DNA from: Malus domestica
Taxonomy: Eukaryota > Streptophyta > Magnoliopsida > Rosales > Rosaceae
Length of the DNA: 64,000 bases
Assembly: GCF_042453785.1 (NCBI RefSeq)
Contig: NC_091674.1
Location: 19,441,001 to 19,505,000 of the forward strand
Reading direction: 5' to 3'
In this document: in pieces, positions 45,219 to 55,582 of the stretch
Layout of the letters: each line of letters starts with the position of its first letter
Numbering within the stretch: the stretch's first letter is position 1
Made by a program: the position numbers and the translations under genes
Notes under the pieces: generated by a model
Database searches by the model: none
Told to the model about the DNA's origin: nothing
The model's input: only the letters and a program-made list of their open reading frames with translations

Positions 45219-47901
45219 ATGAAGCTGAATTGGATGCACTGGTTCAATCACAAGCACAAGCATTTGGTGAAGTTTGGAGTTGCAGTTCTTCTGATGGGTC
45301 TTGCTTTTCGTCTCTTTCTCTCCACCTCCAATAGGTTCTCGCCCAAATTAGAAGCCCCTTTTCCTGAGAAAACTGCGGATTCAGAGCATCCAATTGCTGT
45401 GCAGTTTCCACAAAACGAAGATCAGGATGAGATACCTTTTCCCGGAAAAGAAACACAATTTCCCGAGAAAGAAACCCATTTTCCCGAGAAAACTGGGGAT
45501 TCAGAACCGCCAATTTCTGGGCTAGTTCCAGAAGATGGTGATCAGGACCAGATAGCTCCATCAAATGGTAATACTTGGATTCTCTTTAATGGGTTCTTGT
45601 TGGTTTTTCTATTTTGGTATTGTATGCATGAGAATTTAGTTTGGAGAGAATTGCTGTTATTGGAAAGTTTTTCTGTATGATTGAAATTTAGTTTACTTGA
45701 GATCTGCAGCTTGGGAATTTTTGATGGTTTTCGGTATAGTTTTTCTTTCTTGGTATCATTTCGGTTAATGTTTTGTTATTCCGCTAATTATTTTGATACT
45801 ATTAGTTGAATGCCCCTTTTACTCTTCCTGGAATCTGTCATTTCAGATAGTAAATTCAATTGTAATTGCATTGAGTGAGTGAGTTTTCAACGGAAATAAA
45901 GTTTGTGCACCTGTGCAGGAAAGTGCGATATTTTCATTGGGGATTGGATTCCAAGTACTTCGGGTGCAGCTTACAATGAGAGCTGCCCCACGATTGAAAA
46001 CCCTCAGAATTGCATAAGGAATGGACGGCCTGATACAGGGTATCTGTACTGGAAGTGGAAGCCACGATACTGTGATATACCAAAATTTGATCCAGGGAGA
46101 TTCCTTGAAATGATGAGGAATAAATCATGGGCGTTGATTGGTGATTCAATATCTCGCAACCATGTCCAGTCGTTGCTGTGCATGCTCTCGACAGTATGTA
46201 TTAAAATTCTTAAATCACATATAAATGTTGGCTTTGGATAAATGAACAGAAGGTTTAGTGATGAAACATAAAAAAGAAAATAACCCTCCATATTCTAAAT
46301 GCTAGAGCCTCCATTTCTCCTAGAAGCTTAACGTGTTAGGATGTGGAGAATGTGTTTATTTCACAGTCAGATACTTCCCTTGCTACCCTTCCTATCTTCA
46401 AGTAATACATTTTCATGGTTTGTCTACCTCTTCTACTGAACTTGAATAAGTTATCATCTTTGAGCTGTAAAGTCAAATTAGTTCATCATAGATCAAGGTC
46501 AATAACTTTTGATCATAAACAAACCTTTTCGTTTCTGATCCCCTTGAGAATTTTTTTGGACTAATTCTGATAAAGTTTCAAATAACTCGTGAAGAACTTC
46601 TTTAAGCATTATAGCTAGTGTTCGCTCTTGTCTGTTGTTCTCATTTCACTAGAACTTCTGTAATATTTTGTTTTTGCACTTTTCCCAGCTTACCCACTTT
46701 ATAGCTGCACCAGTCATTGTGCCTTCATTGGGGTTGAGCAACCCCACAACATGAAGTATAGTAAGGAAATATAAACATATACAGATATAGGGCCATGGTA
46801 TACAAATATTTGCCAATGAAATTGTTTTATCTAGAAAAGTTAATTGAGGTGGTATAAAGTTGTTTTCCAACCCTCTATCCGTGTCCGTGTGTGCACACCC
46901 GCACGCATATAGTTTCCACTATAGCTGTAAAAAAAATACGTGTAGATTTATTTCTTACTTTTGTCTCCGGAATTTTGGTCCATGGTTCATCTGTTTACAA
47001 CATGCCATCTTTAATGTTTGAGATTCTGGGTTGATAGAATAAATGGTTGCTTATTATACCATTTAAGCCTAGAATTTAACTTCTTTTAAGAGGTTGTTTC
47101 AAATTTGATTGAAACATTGTCCTTCAGGTTGAACAAGCCGTCCAAGTGTACCATGACAAGGATTACAGGTCCAGAAGATGGCACTTCCCCTCTTACAATT
47201 TTAGTGTCTCAGTTGTTTGGTCCCCATTCCTTGTCGAAGCTGCTATTTTTGAAGACTTTGATGGTGTGGCATCATCTGAAGTTGAGCTGCATCTTGACAA
47301 GCTTGATAAGAAATGGGTGGATGAGTACCACAGTTGGGACTACATGGTAATTTCAACAGGGAAATGGTTTCTCAAAACTGCAATCTACTACGAGGGCAAT
47401 GAAGTTCTGGGATGCCATTACTGTCCTAAAAGGAATCTGACAGAGTTGGGGTTTGATTTTTCTTATCGCAAAGCTTTGAGCTTTGTAATGAACTTTATAG
47501 TAAAGTCAGATTACAAGGGCACAATCTTTTTTAGAACATCCACGCCTGATCACTTTGAGGGCGGGGAGTGGAATACTGGGGGAAATTGCAACAGAACGGC
47601 CCCAGCTAAAGAAGGTGAGGTTGAAGTGAAGGAAGTAAATAAGATTCTGCGTAACATTGAACTAGAGGAGTTTCAGAAGGCAGCTGCAGAAGCTTCTAAA
47701 CATGGGGTGAATCTCAAACTCCTTGACCTTTTCCAACTTTCTTTGTTGAGGCCCGATGGACATCCAGGTCCATATAGACAGTATCATCCATTTGAACAAG
47801 GCAAAAACGCGAAGCTTCAGACTGATTGTTTGCATTGGTGCTTACCAGGACCTATAGAATCTTGGAACGATATATTAATGGAGATGATAGTAAATGGCTA
47901 A
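45219..47901 (+). CDS. TBL26-like: TRICHOME BIREFRINGENCE-LIKE O-acyltransferase
   Basis: Exons 45219-45567, 45919-46193 and 47128-47901 give 465 residues. A short cytosolic N-terminus and one membrane anchor (FGVAVLLMGLAFRLFL) make it a type II Golgi protein. A repetitive stem with FPEKT/FPEKE motifs follows. The TBL domain begins CDIFIGDWIPS. The PMR5N/PC-esterase signature GDS occurs in ALIGDSISRNHVQSLL, and the second catalytic motif DxxH in TDCLHWCLPGPIESWND. TBL proteins acetylate cell-wall polysaccharides, with the GDS Ser and the DxxH Asp/His forming the triad. The position next to the DUF3133 and ADNT1 genes suggests orthology to AT4G01080 (TBL26); the polysaccharide substrate cannot be told from sequence. 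A GTG-initiated extension at 45210 was not used. Confidence 0.92.
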
Positions 47902-48552
47902 GAAAATCAACTACTTCGCTGCCGGAATTCTTATTTTCCCTTCTAGATCATGAGAGAGCATATAATGGATCCTGGTAAAGTTTTTTGCAGAAGTTTCAGA
48001 TGAATCGTAAATTCCTTTTCTGCCTTGTTAACCACAATGCTTCATTCTTCTCCGGATGAACCGGTTCATCTTTGCCACAACTGAATCTTTACCAGTGTCT
48101 ACCGTCCACTGACCTGTCATTTAGATCCTCATCTGTAGTTACAAAGAAAAGAACACTGCAAAAAGATCATCATCTACTGTGTGGGGGCTTAAAGATGTAG
48201 CAATAGAGAGCAGTTATCTGCACACCCAACAAGAATTCGACTCTCGCGGCATTGCCTTCCCCTCCATCGAGCAGAGCTGCAACCTCCGTCATTATTATAT
48301 TCTATAAACTTGTAACTTTATAATCTTGATTCAGAAAACTGTTTTTTTTTTCTTCTTCTAATTTAATTTCATTGTTATTTCCCTAAAACAAGTCATATGG
48401 TACTTTATCTGCAGTAAATATGAAACATCATACAATTTTTTATGCAAAGCTTGCATGTTATCCAAATACATTCCTCATGGGGAACAATTACAAACATGGT
48501 TCAATACCGATTATTTTGTAACTAATACATTGCAGTGTAATCTTTTCTATTT
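47902..48552. other. 3' flank of the TBL gene
   Basis: 3' UTR and spacer. No ORF or element is recognised. Confidence 0.5.
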
Positions 48553-48910
48553 GATACTTGCTACTTAATACACCCACGACCACCCTTCTCCTTCTCTGCA
48601 GAATATTGTCGTCTTCTTCCAGATCCTCAACACCACCGAACCTACTTAAAACTGGAGGCCATGGCTTCCAGATTTCATCTCCATCACTACTGGATAGTCA
48701 TCTTCTGCCTTCTACTAGAGAAATTTTTTATTGTGACGAGACCATGGATGGTAGACCATGTATTTTTATGTAAGTGATGAAAAGTTTTATTTTTAAAGTT
48801 ATTAATTTTTTAACACATATATCCCATTATATAACACATAGTGTATCACTCGTGTGCCGGTCAAACTAAAAAATCTCTACTATTAGACAACCTTTAATTG
48901 TTACACTCTA
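48553..48910 (+). pseudogene. Duplicated signal-peptide exon fragment, copy 1, interrupted by a MITE
   Basis: This matches 49447-49640: CACCGAACCTACTTAAAAC, then an ATG at about 48661 and MASRFHLHHYWIVIFCLLL. After CTACTAG a MITE (about 48722-48889) intervenes, and matching sequence resumes with TTTAATTGTTACACTC. The open frame past CTACTAG is MITE-derived. The short hydrophobic peptide looks like a secretory signal, but no mature protein follows, so this is a gene fragment of unknown parentage. Confidence 0.6.
48722..48889 (+). mobile_element. Small MITE inside the duplicated fragment
   Basis: Terminal inverted repeats are AGAAATTTTTTATTGTGAC and, read backwards from the right, AGAGATTTTTTAGTTTGAC. 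Flanks CTACTAG and CTATTAG match the single CTACTAG in the uninterrupted copy at about 49610. The interior is shared with the insertion at 20242-20404 (TTAACACATATATCC). Confidence 0.75.
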
Positions 48911-48983
48911 ATTTCATACATCTGTTGACGATCCATTAAATTGACCATGAAGTGACGACGTCGACAATGTAGGATTCTTTTTT

Positions 48984-49136
48984 GGGAACTTTAACGAAAA
49001 GCACCCGGTACTGTTCACTTTAACGAAAAACCACATTTTTACACTAAAAAGTCAATCCTGGTACTATTCACTTTACCCTTTATTTTGTCCTTATCATTAA
49101 AACTCAAAGTTTTCAAGCCCTTTTCATTAGTTTTCC
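48984..49136. mobile_element. MITE with GGGAACTTTAACGAAAAG ends
   Basis: The left end GGAACTTTAACGAAAAGC is mirrored by GGAAAACTAATGAAAAGG at the right. The interior GGTACTGTTCACTTTAACG and CCTGGTACTATTCACTTTAC repeats the theme. From memory this is a common small repeat in Rosaceae; I cannot check that here. Confidence 0.6.
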
Positions 49137-49149
49137 TTTCTTTTTTTAT

Positions 49150-49372
49150 AGATTTGGATCTCATTCGCATCTAAATTGTGGAGATTTTAAGGATTCTTAC
49201 ATCTTAGTTATCATCATATATCGTAAGGTTATAAATTATTTAACTTTTTTTTATTTTTAAATTAAACACAAATAATGCCTGATAAAAACTGATCTCACAA
49301 TATACGATGAACGGTTAACATGTGAGGATCCTAGAATCCCCACAAAATGAATCCGAAGAGGATCCTATTCCC
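49150..49372. mobile_element. GGATCC-type MITE, inverted relative to 33790-34009
   Basis: It contains ATATACGATGAACGGTTAAC and GAGGATCCTAG in the orientation opposite to 33790-34009. The right end AAGAGGATCCTATTCCC is recognisable; the left end is decayed. Confidence 0.55.
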
Positions 49373-49446
49373 TTTTTTATGACATGGTTGTTAGATTTGT
49401 TCCACATGGCAAAAGAGAACAAATTTGTCCTCATAATTTTTTCTGG

Positions 49447-49640
49447 GCTCTTACTAAACCATTGCACCCACGACAACCCATCTCCATCTCTGCAGAATCT
49501 TGCCGTTTCCTTCCAGTTCCTCGACACCACCGAACCTACTTAAAACCAGAGGCCATGGCTTCCAGATTCCATCTCCGTCACTATTGGATCGTCATCTTCT
49601 ACCTTCTACTAGGCAAGCTTTAATTGTTACACTCAAATTC
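49447..49640 (+). pseudogene. Signal-peptide exon fragment, copy 2 (uninterrupted)
   Basis: ATG at 49555 opens MASRFHLRHYWIVIFYLLLGKL, then stops. It is a hydrophobic secretory signal without a mature domain. CTACTAG/GCAAGC could be a former splice donor (GC in place of GT). It is the same fragment as 48553-48910 without the MITE. The parent gene is not recognised. Confidence 0.55.
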
Positions 49641-52600
49641 ACAAAATCAAGAAAAACACATTTTTGTTATTGAAATTAGAGCTTTTGCAGGTGGTGGTGG
49701 TAGTGCAGTGATGATTCGATATTAATCTATATTTTTATTCTAATCTTAATTATAATTTATTTGTTATTTTGATAGAATTTTGATACTTTATTTTATATTT
49801 CAATCGTAGAACATGTGAATTTACTTTAGGCAAAAAATGATGAAACGAAGGAATTGTAGAGTAATTCTAATTGGCGTGGGTTTGTAAGTCTTTCAAGATA
49901 ATTGTTTCAAAATTCCAGATTTATTTCTAAGTCATTTGACCGTGATCAAAAGAAGGTTGATTTTGCAGTGCTGCCAGTTTGACATTGGGCTTATTTGAGC
50001 TATAAGTCACTGAAGATTGACTTTTTTTTTCTTGTTTGGGAAAAGTTCATTCTGCAAAATTTTAAAGGACATTTTATTTTTCCAACACCACCTTGCAGGT
50101 CTGATTTGGTCACAAAACGTGGGGAGTCTTTAGCTAACTAGATTACCCGATTTAAATAGGATTTTGTTTCCTAGTTTATTATTTTAATTGGGTTTTCCAG
50201 ATTTTTTCAAAGACCTATTTCAGGTAGGATTCATATTTATTAGTTTATTTGTATGGTGAATTAGGATTCATATTTCTTTCTAATAATATTTTGCTTTTCA
50301 ATTATGTTTATGCGTAATTAATTCTCTCTGCTAGTATGAACATGTAGTTTCCTTTCAATTCGCGTTTATGATGTTATACATGCATGCTTTGAATTATTAA
50401 TCACGCGTTTAAACTATGCATATGTCTTAATGCTTTACCACCATTAGGATATTTAGACAAGTAATCGATTGCAATTTTTGTTAAAGTGTCACCCTAAAAT
50501 TGATTAATGCTTCTTGTGAATGATAATTATAAGCTCACTTAAGGCGAATGCTACGTTCTTAAGTGTTGCATGGTTTTTAAAGGGTTTTCACAAAACTTAA
50601 TGAGCCTTGCATACTTAGATTTAATATGAATACTTGCATGTATGATGTACATTCTAACTTGAATGCCACAAGTAGAATATGCATTAGAAAAACCTAATCT
50701 TCAAAGTTTGTATGTGTTAAACTCATAAGTAATTGGTAGAATTACATATGATTAGTAATGGTGACGGTTAAATCCTAATGCTTTTCACCCTTGCTTTTCT
50801 AAACGGGTTACTTTTACTTTGTTTAATTTATATTATTGTTGATTTAATTACTTTTACTTTCTTGCAATCTTTATTTTATTTTGGTATCTGAATTTTCATT
50901 ATTTTGTAATAAATAACTAATCAAGAATTAGATTTAAACAAAAGTTATTTATATCAATTCTTGTGGAAAACGACATTGCCTTAACTAAATATACTACTAT
51001 TAAATTGTTCTCTTGCAAATATTTTTAAGTGCTTTTAACCCTATTTTCATACGTGATAAAAATCCTATCATGCAGCAACACCGATGAGTCCCAGCAAAAA
51101 CGTGTTGCTAGATCGGGTTAAGAGTAGGAGCCAGAGAAAGTTGAGGGAGGTCAACGATGTATTTTGGCGGGGGAAGACGGAATGCACCTGACTTCAGATT
51201 GTTTGGGTTAAAACTTGAACTTTGGGCTCAAAAGGGAGTCAGCCCAACAAGAAGACTAAGAGGAAGGGAACCTGAAGCCCAGCCAAAGCCCAGAAGGCAG
51301 AAAATGGCTTTTTTCCGACTAGGTGCAGATCATTTGCACCACTTGTTCACCTACCTAGAGACCAAGTGGTGTAGACCAGCCAACTAATCAGCCCAAAAGC
51401 ACTTTACAGTGGCAGTACAAGTAAAAATCTGATGAGTCATTGCCCTTCAAGCTGCATTCGGGCAATGTTAAAGCTACAGAAGGCCAAACCAAACTGTCTA
51501 TAAAAGAAGAAAGAGAAATCAGAGATGAGGACACTCAAACAAACAAACAAATACAAGCACAAACTCTGCTTAAGCTAGATTTGCTTTCAACGAAGTTGTA
51601 GTCAGCCCAAGCCTTCATCCCTTTCGGGATCAACCTTCACCCAAAGCCTTTGTAAAAGCTCTGCTACCTTGTCTAAATCTTGTTGTAGTATCGATTTCCT
51701 TCTGTAAACTCATCTCCCTATCCCTCTTTCTAAAGCTCTCAAGCCCATCTATAAATCACAAAGATAGGAAGTTGGAAGACGACCAGTCTTGCCCGACAAG
51801 GTGAAACCTTGCCCAACCCTCTTTGTTTTTTGTCTTTTCATTCATAAGTCTAGTAATATGTTGTATACTTCCATTTGTATCCAAGTTAGTTCCAGCAAGT
51901 TGATGATTAAAAGACTCTTCAGTGATTGAATCCGATTGGAATATGTAGTCACAACTTAAATCAGATCTAAGTTCTAAACCCTCAGGCATGTAAGATTGAT
52001 CATCCAAAAGTCCTTGGTCTCAAGGCGTAAAAAAGAACCTTATGTGGACTTAACCCATCCACGACAGTCTTTGATAACAAGAAGTCCGAAGTTACTTGGG
52101 GCGCAAGTAATCGACCTATTTCCTAGTTTTATTTCTGTTATATTATGATTATCGTAGAACGTTTGAGTATAGAAGTAATTCTGATGGGAAGCCTCAAGGC
52201 CTACACCTAAGGCCCTACAAAGGCACCTATTTGGATGCATTCTGCTCTTCGAGCTCGGGTAATTAGAAGTATAATAGTCATAACACTTCTGCAACCAATG
52301 ACTCAAACATTATATGTTCAAGTACTGTGTTAGTTATTGATGGGAAGCCTCAATGCCTACACCTAAGGCCCCACAAAGGCACCTTTCATAACTAAAATAG
52401 CCTCTCGGGTATATATACAATTAAAACTCAACATCTGTTTTACATCTGCCATGCTGAAGATGGCAGTGGCAGGCCTGAACACCTAAAAGTTAATCTTGAT
52501 TGTGAGCCTCAAGGCCTACATCTAAGGCCCTACAAATGCACCTTTCAAAGTTAACCTTGTCCTTCTCTTTCAGCCTTGCCCGACAAGACCGCCAGTAAGC

Positions 52601-53520
52601 AGAAGCCCGACAAAAAACATTAGCCGGCACTAACCTCACGGGGAGCTGTGTGCTCGTCGGCTAGGAAACATTCCCAACGAAAATTCTAGCCACGAACACA
52701 GATTATGTAAATGTGATGTGCTTTAGTCTTACAAACATACATGGAGAAAAACAACTTAAAAAGCCGGAAGAAGAGAAAGACATGATCCTTTGGAACTTCC
52801 ACACATAAGCAATTGAATGACACAAACAAAATTGAATCTGAGACAGAATATATGGTTATTCAAATTTAACACAAGAGTAAAACTAGTAGAATTCTAGAAA
52901 TCCAGAAAATACGATATGTGGAATCAAGGAGGGGTAAAACTAGTAGAATTCTAGAATTCTAGACCAATATTTCCCCTCCACCCCACGCCCATTGCCAACC
53001 AATAATTAAGCAAAGAGACTCATTGAGTTGGATTTGAAATGCAAAAGGGTGAGCCTAGGTGTGATAGTATTGGACTTGCTGGGAATTGAACTTTCTTGGT
53101 TTTGTTTCGGTTGAGTACGGAAAGTTATAATCTTGGTTTGTTTTATGTTGGATAATGTTGCTTTGTTGGGTCTGGTCAGCGTGGTTGAGGAAAGGGATGA
53201 AGGTGGCGATGGTGGGACAGGGGAGAGGAAGTACGGTGAGGCTTGGGACTGGGGAGGGTTTAGGAATTTTCCCTTTTTCACTTTTCTATTTTCTAAGTTT
53301 TTAATTATAAAAATTTGAGATTTTTTATTAATTAAATATTTTTTATTAGTTGTTTGGCTTGTGTCATAAGTTTGACAGTCATGTCAGCACAAATGTAGAA
53401 CTTATTGTTACCACGTCATCACTCAACGGGTAATTTAACGGATTGTCTAATGAATGTAAGAATAAAACACAATTTTTTTTTTATATTTTTTTATGACATT
53501 GCAATGTTTATAAATGATCT
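49641..53520. other. Repetitive gene-free region
   Basis: No intact gene is seen. At 51100-52700 there is degenerate repeat DNA with phrases such as CTTGCCCGACAAG and TTTCGGGATCAACC, in the style of LTR-retrotransposon leader DNA. Within it a block of about 45 bp (GGGAAGCCTCAAGGCCTACA) occurs at about 52187 and 52340, and a close variant at about 52503. No LTR pair or target duplication was found. Confidence 0.4.
52187..52550 (+). repeat. Three dispersed copies of a 45-bp block
   Basis: Copies of a block containing CCTCAAGGCCTACA and TAAGGCCCTACAAAGGCACC start at about 52187, 52340 and 52503, spaced about 150-160 bp. The spacers are unrelated. Confidence 0.75.
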
Positions 53521-53917
53521 AAGAAGTTGCAAACGGTCCCAAACTTAAATGGTGCAAAATGTAATTCATCACTAAAACTAATACATCCACTCAGACCCTT
53601 ACTTAAATGGCTTTTGTGTAGATTTATCTCCAGATTAAAATATTTGTTATTAAAAAATTATATACATATGACACCTCGAAGTAACATTAATTGTATGTGT
53701 TTGTTCGATCAAAGAAATTCTTTATCGCTTCAACAAAAAATGGTAAGAACTTGTACCCGCCTTCTACCAACGGTCAAAAGGCTAACTACCGGACGTCGAA
53801 CAACTATTCAATCAAGAAAAAAAATTTGATTTCGACAAAAAAAAAATTTGAATTTGAAAATCTTACCGTTGGGATGGCTCCTCCTTCTAAACAACTCCTC
53901 ATTCCCCGCAAACAACC

Positions 53918-53962
53918 CCTCCCTCCACCCTCCACCCTCCACCCTCCACCCTCCACCCTCTC
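53918..53962 (+). repeat. CCTCCAC heptamer repeat
   Basis: About five direct copies of CCTCCAC lie just upstream of the HMG-box start codon, in the presumed 5' UTR. Confidence 0.9.
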
Positions 53963-54960
53963 TTTCTGCCATGGCTGAAATTGCAATTGCTGAAATGCCC
54001 AACAAGAAGCCAAGAGCCAGTCGAAGAGCACTGAAGGACAAAAAACCATCTGGAAATGAAACCAATATCGTCGCCGGAAAGGTCTCGGATGCCGCACCGA
54101 GCCCGATCCAAATACCATCGGACTCCAACCCAGTGAAAGAGAACCACGAGAGCCTCTCTCAGCCTCGCACCTCCCCCAAAAAGTCGATGAAAGCTGCGGC
54201 TTTCAAAAAGCAGGCCAGGAAAAAGCAGACCCAACCTTCGTCATTCGAGAAGGAACTCGAAGAAATGCAAGAGAAGCTTCAGGGGATGAGGCTGGAGAAG
54301 GAGAAAATCGAAGAGCTTTTGAAGGAGAAGGACGAGATCTTGAAGATCAAGGAGAAAGAGCTCGAAATGAAGGGCTGAAAGCATGACAAGCTTCAGATGA
54401 AGTTGAAGCAGCCGTAGAAACTCAAGGAGTTCAAACCAACCATGGTTTGTTTTCTGATCCCCTTTCTTTTCTTCATTTGCGTCTTTATTTCTTCTTCTGT
54501 TGCATAATCCTCTGTTTGGTTTCTGAGAAAATGTATGATGGATCAGAAATTTGGCTAGGTGATTTATACAGCCGACCCACTTAGTGGGATAAGACTTGGT
54601 GATTATTATTGTTGTAAATTTGTTTGATTATATATTAATTGTGAAAAATTGGAAAAAAAATTCATGGGGTTATTGATTTATATTCTCCTAGGGTTTCTTT
54701 TCTCGATCCCCTTTCCTTGAATTTGTTTTGTTGCATTGGGATCTGGCTGATTGATTGTACATTAAGTTGACGATTCTTGATTAGGTTTTAGGGTTCAGAT
54801 GAAAGTTGGCTGGGGGAATCTTGATTTGGGGTTTCTATCCTGTTTGATTACTGGGAAATTGGGAGAAAACGTGGTTAGGGTTCTTGACGCGTGGTTATTA
54901 GGTGTTTGATCTAATCGATTTGATGATCTTGAATTGGAGTTGACATAATGGTTACTTATT

Positions 54961-55476
54961 TGTTTATACTATACTTGACCAATCCCGAAACTACTGAGCA
55001 CCAGTCAACGTTATACCGTTAAGGACCCAGAAGAGTTTCCCTTTAACCAGGAGGCCAATAACAGCGCGACACATGTCGACATAAGAAGTCAATCATAGTG
55101 CGACACGTGTCAACATCAGAAGCCAATCACAACACGACACGTGTCAATGTCAGAATGAAACTAGAAATTCTCTTCTATAAATAGAGATCATTCTCTCACA
55201 ATATTTCCTAACGTCATTTGTACTAAATCATTCACTTTCACTCACTAAAGGAGAGCTTGAACCTATGTACTTGTGTAAACCCTTCATAATTAATGAGAAC
55301 TCCTCTACTCCGTGGACGTAGCCAATCTGGGTGAACCACGTACATCTTGTGTTTGCTTCCCTATCTCTATCCATTTACATACTTATCCATACTAGTGACT
55401 GGAGTAATCTAGTGAAAGTCACGAACTTAACACTTTATGTTGTACCAAAGTCCTCACTGATTTTGTGCATCAACAT
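54961..55476 (+). repeat. Gypsy 5' LTR
   Basis: A TATA box (CTATAAATAG) lies at about 55174. Three 34-bp repeats with CCAAT-like and ACGTG motifs precede it. The 3' LTR has TAGAAATAG in place of the TATA box, so only this LTR keeps an evident core promoter. Confidence 0.92.
55054..55155 (+). promoter_or_regulatory. Three 34-bp U3 repeats with G-box-like and CCAAT motifs
   Basis: Units at 55054-55087, 55088-55121 and 55122-55155 have the form (G)CCAATCA...GCGACACGTGTC...TCAGAA. ACACGTGTC (ACGTG core) is the type of site bound by plant bZIP and bHLH factors. They end just upstream of the TATA box, so they probably act as enhancer repeats (inference). Matching units lie in the 3' LTR at about 63340-63440. 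Confidence 0.75.
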
Positions 55477-55500
55477 TTGGTGTCGTTTGTGGGAACGACA
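55477..55500 (+). promoter_or_regulatory. Gypsy primer-binding site region
   Basis: TTTGGTGTCGTTTGTGGGAA follows the LTR directly. It resembles the TGGCGCCGTCTGTGGGAA sites of many plant gypsy elements. I do not assign the tRNA. Confidence 0.65.
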
Positions 55501-55582
55501 CTTATTCCCACTTTCTTCAGCTTTGTCAAGTTGGTTTCCACCATTCGTACACTCTCTTTTGACCAAGCATCCCTCTCCAACA

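Noticed and set aside
48661-48773. Small secreted protein continuing from MASRFH into EKFFIVTRPWMVDHV
   Set aside because: Comparison with the second copy shows the C-terminal part is MITE sequence inserted after CTACTAG.
51100-52700. Complete LTR retrotransposon or Cassandra-type element
   Set aside because: The style of sequence is suggestive, but I found no LTR pair, target duplication or 5S-like promoter motif.
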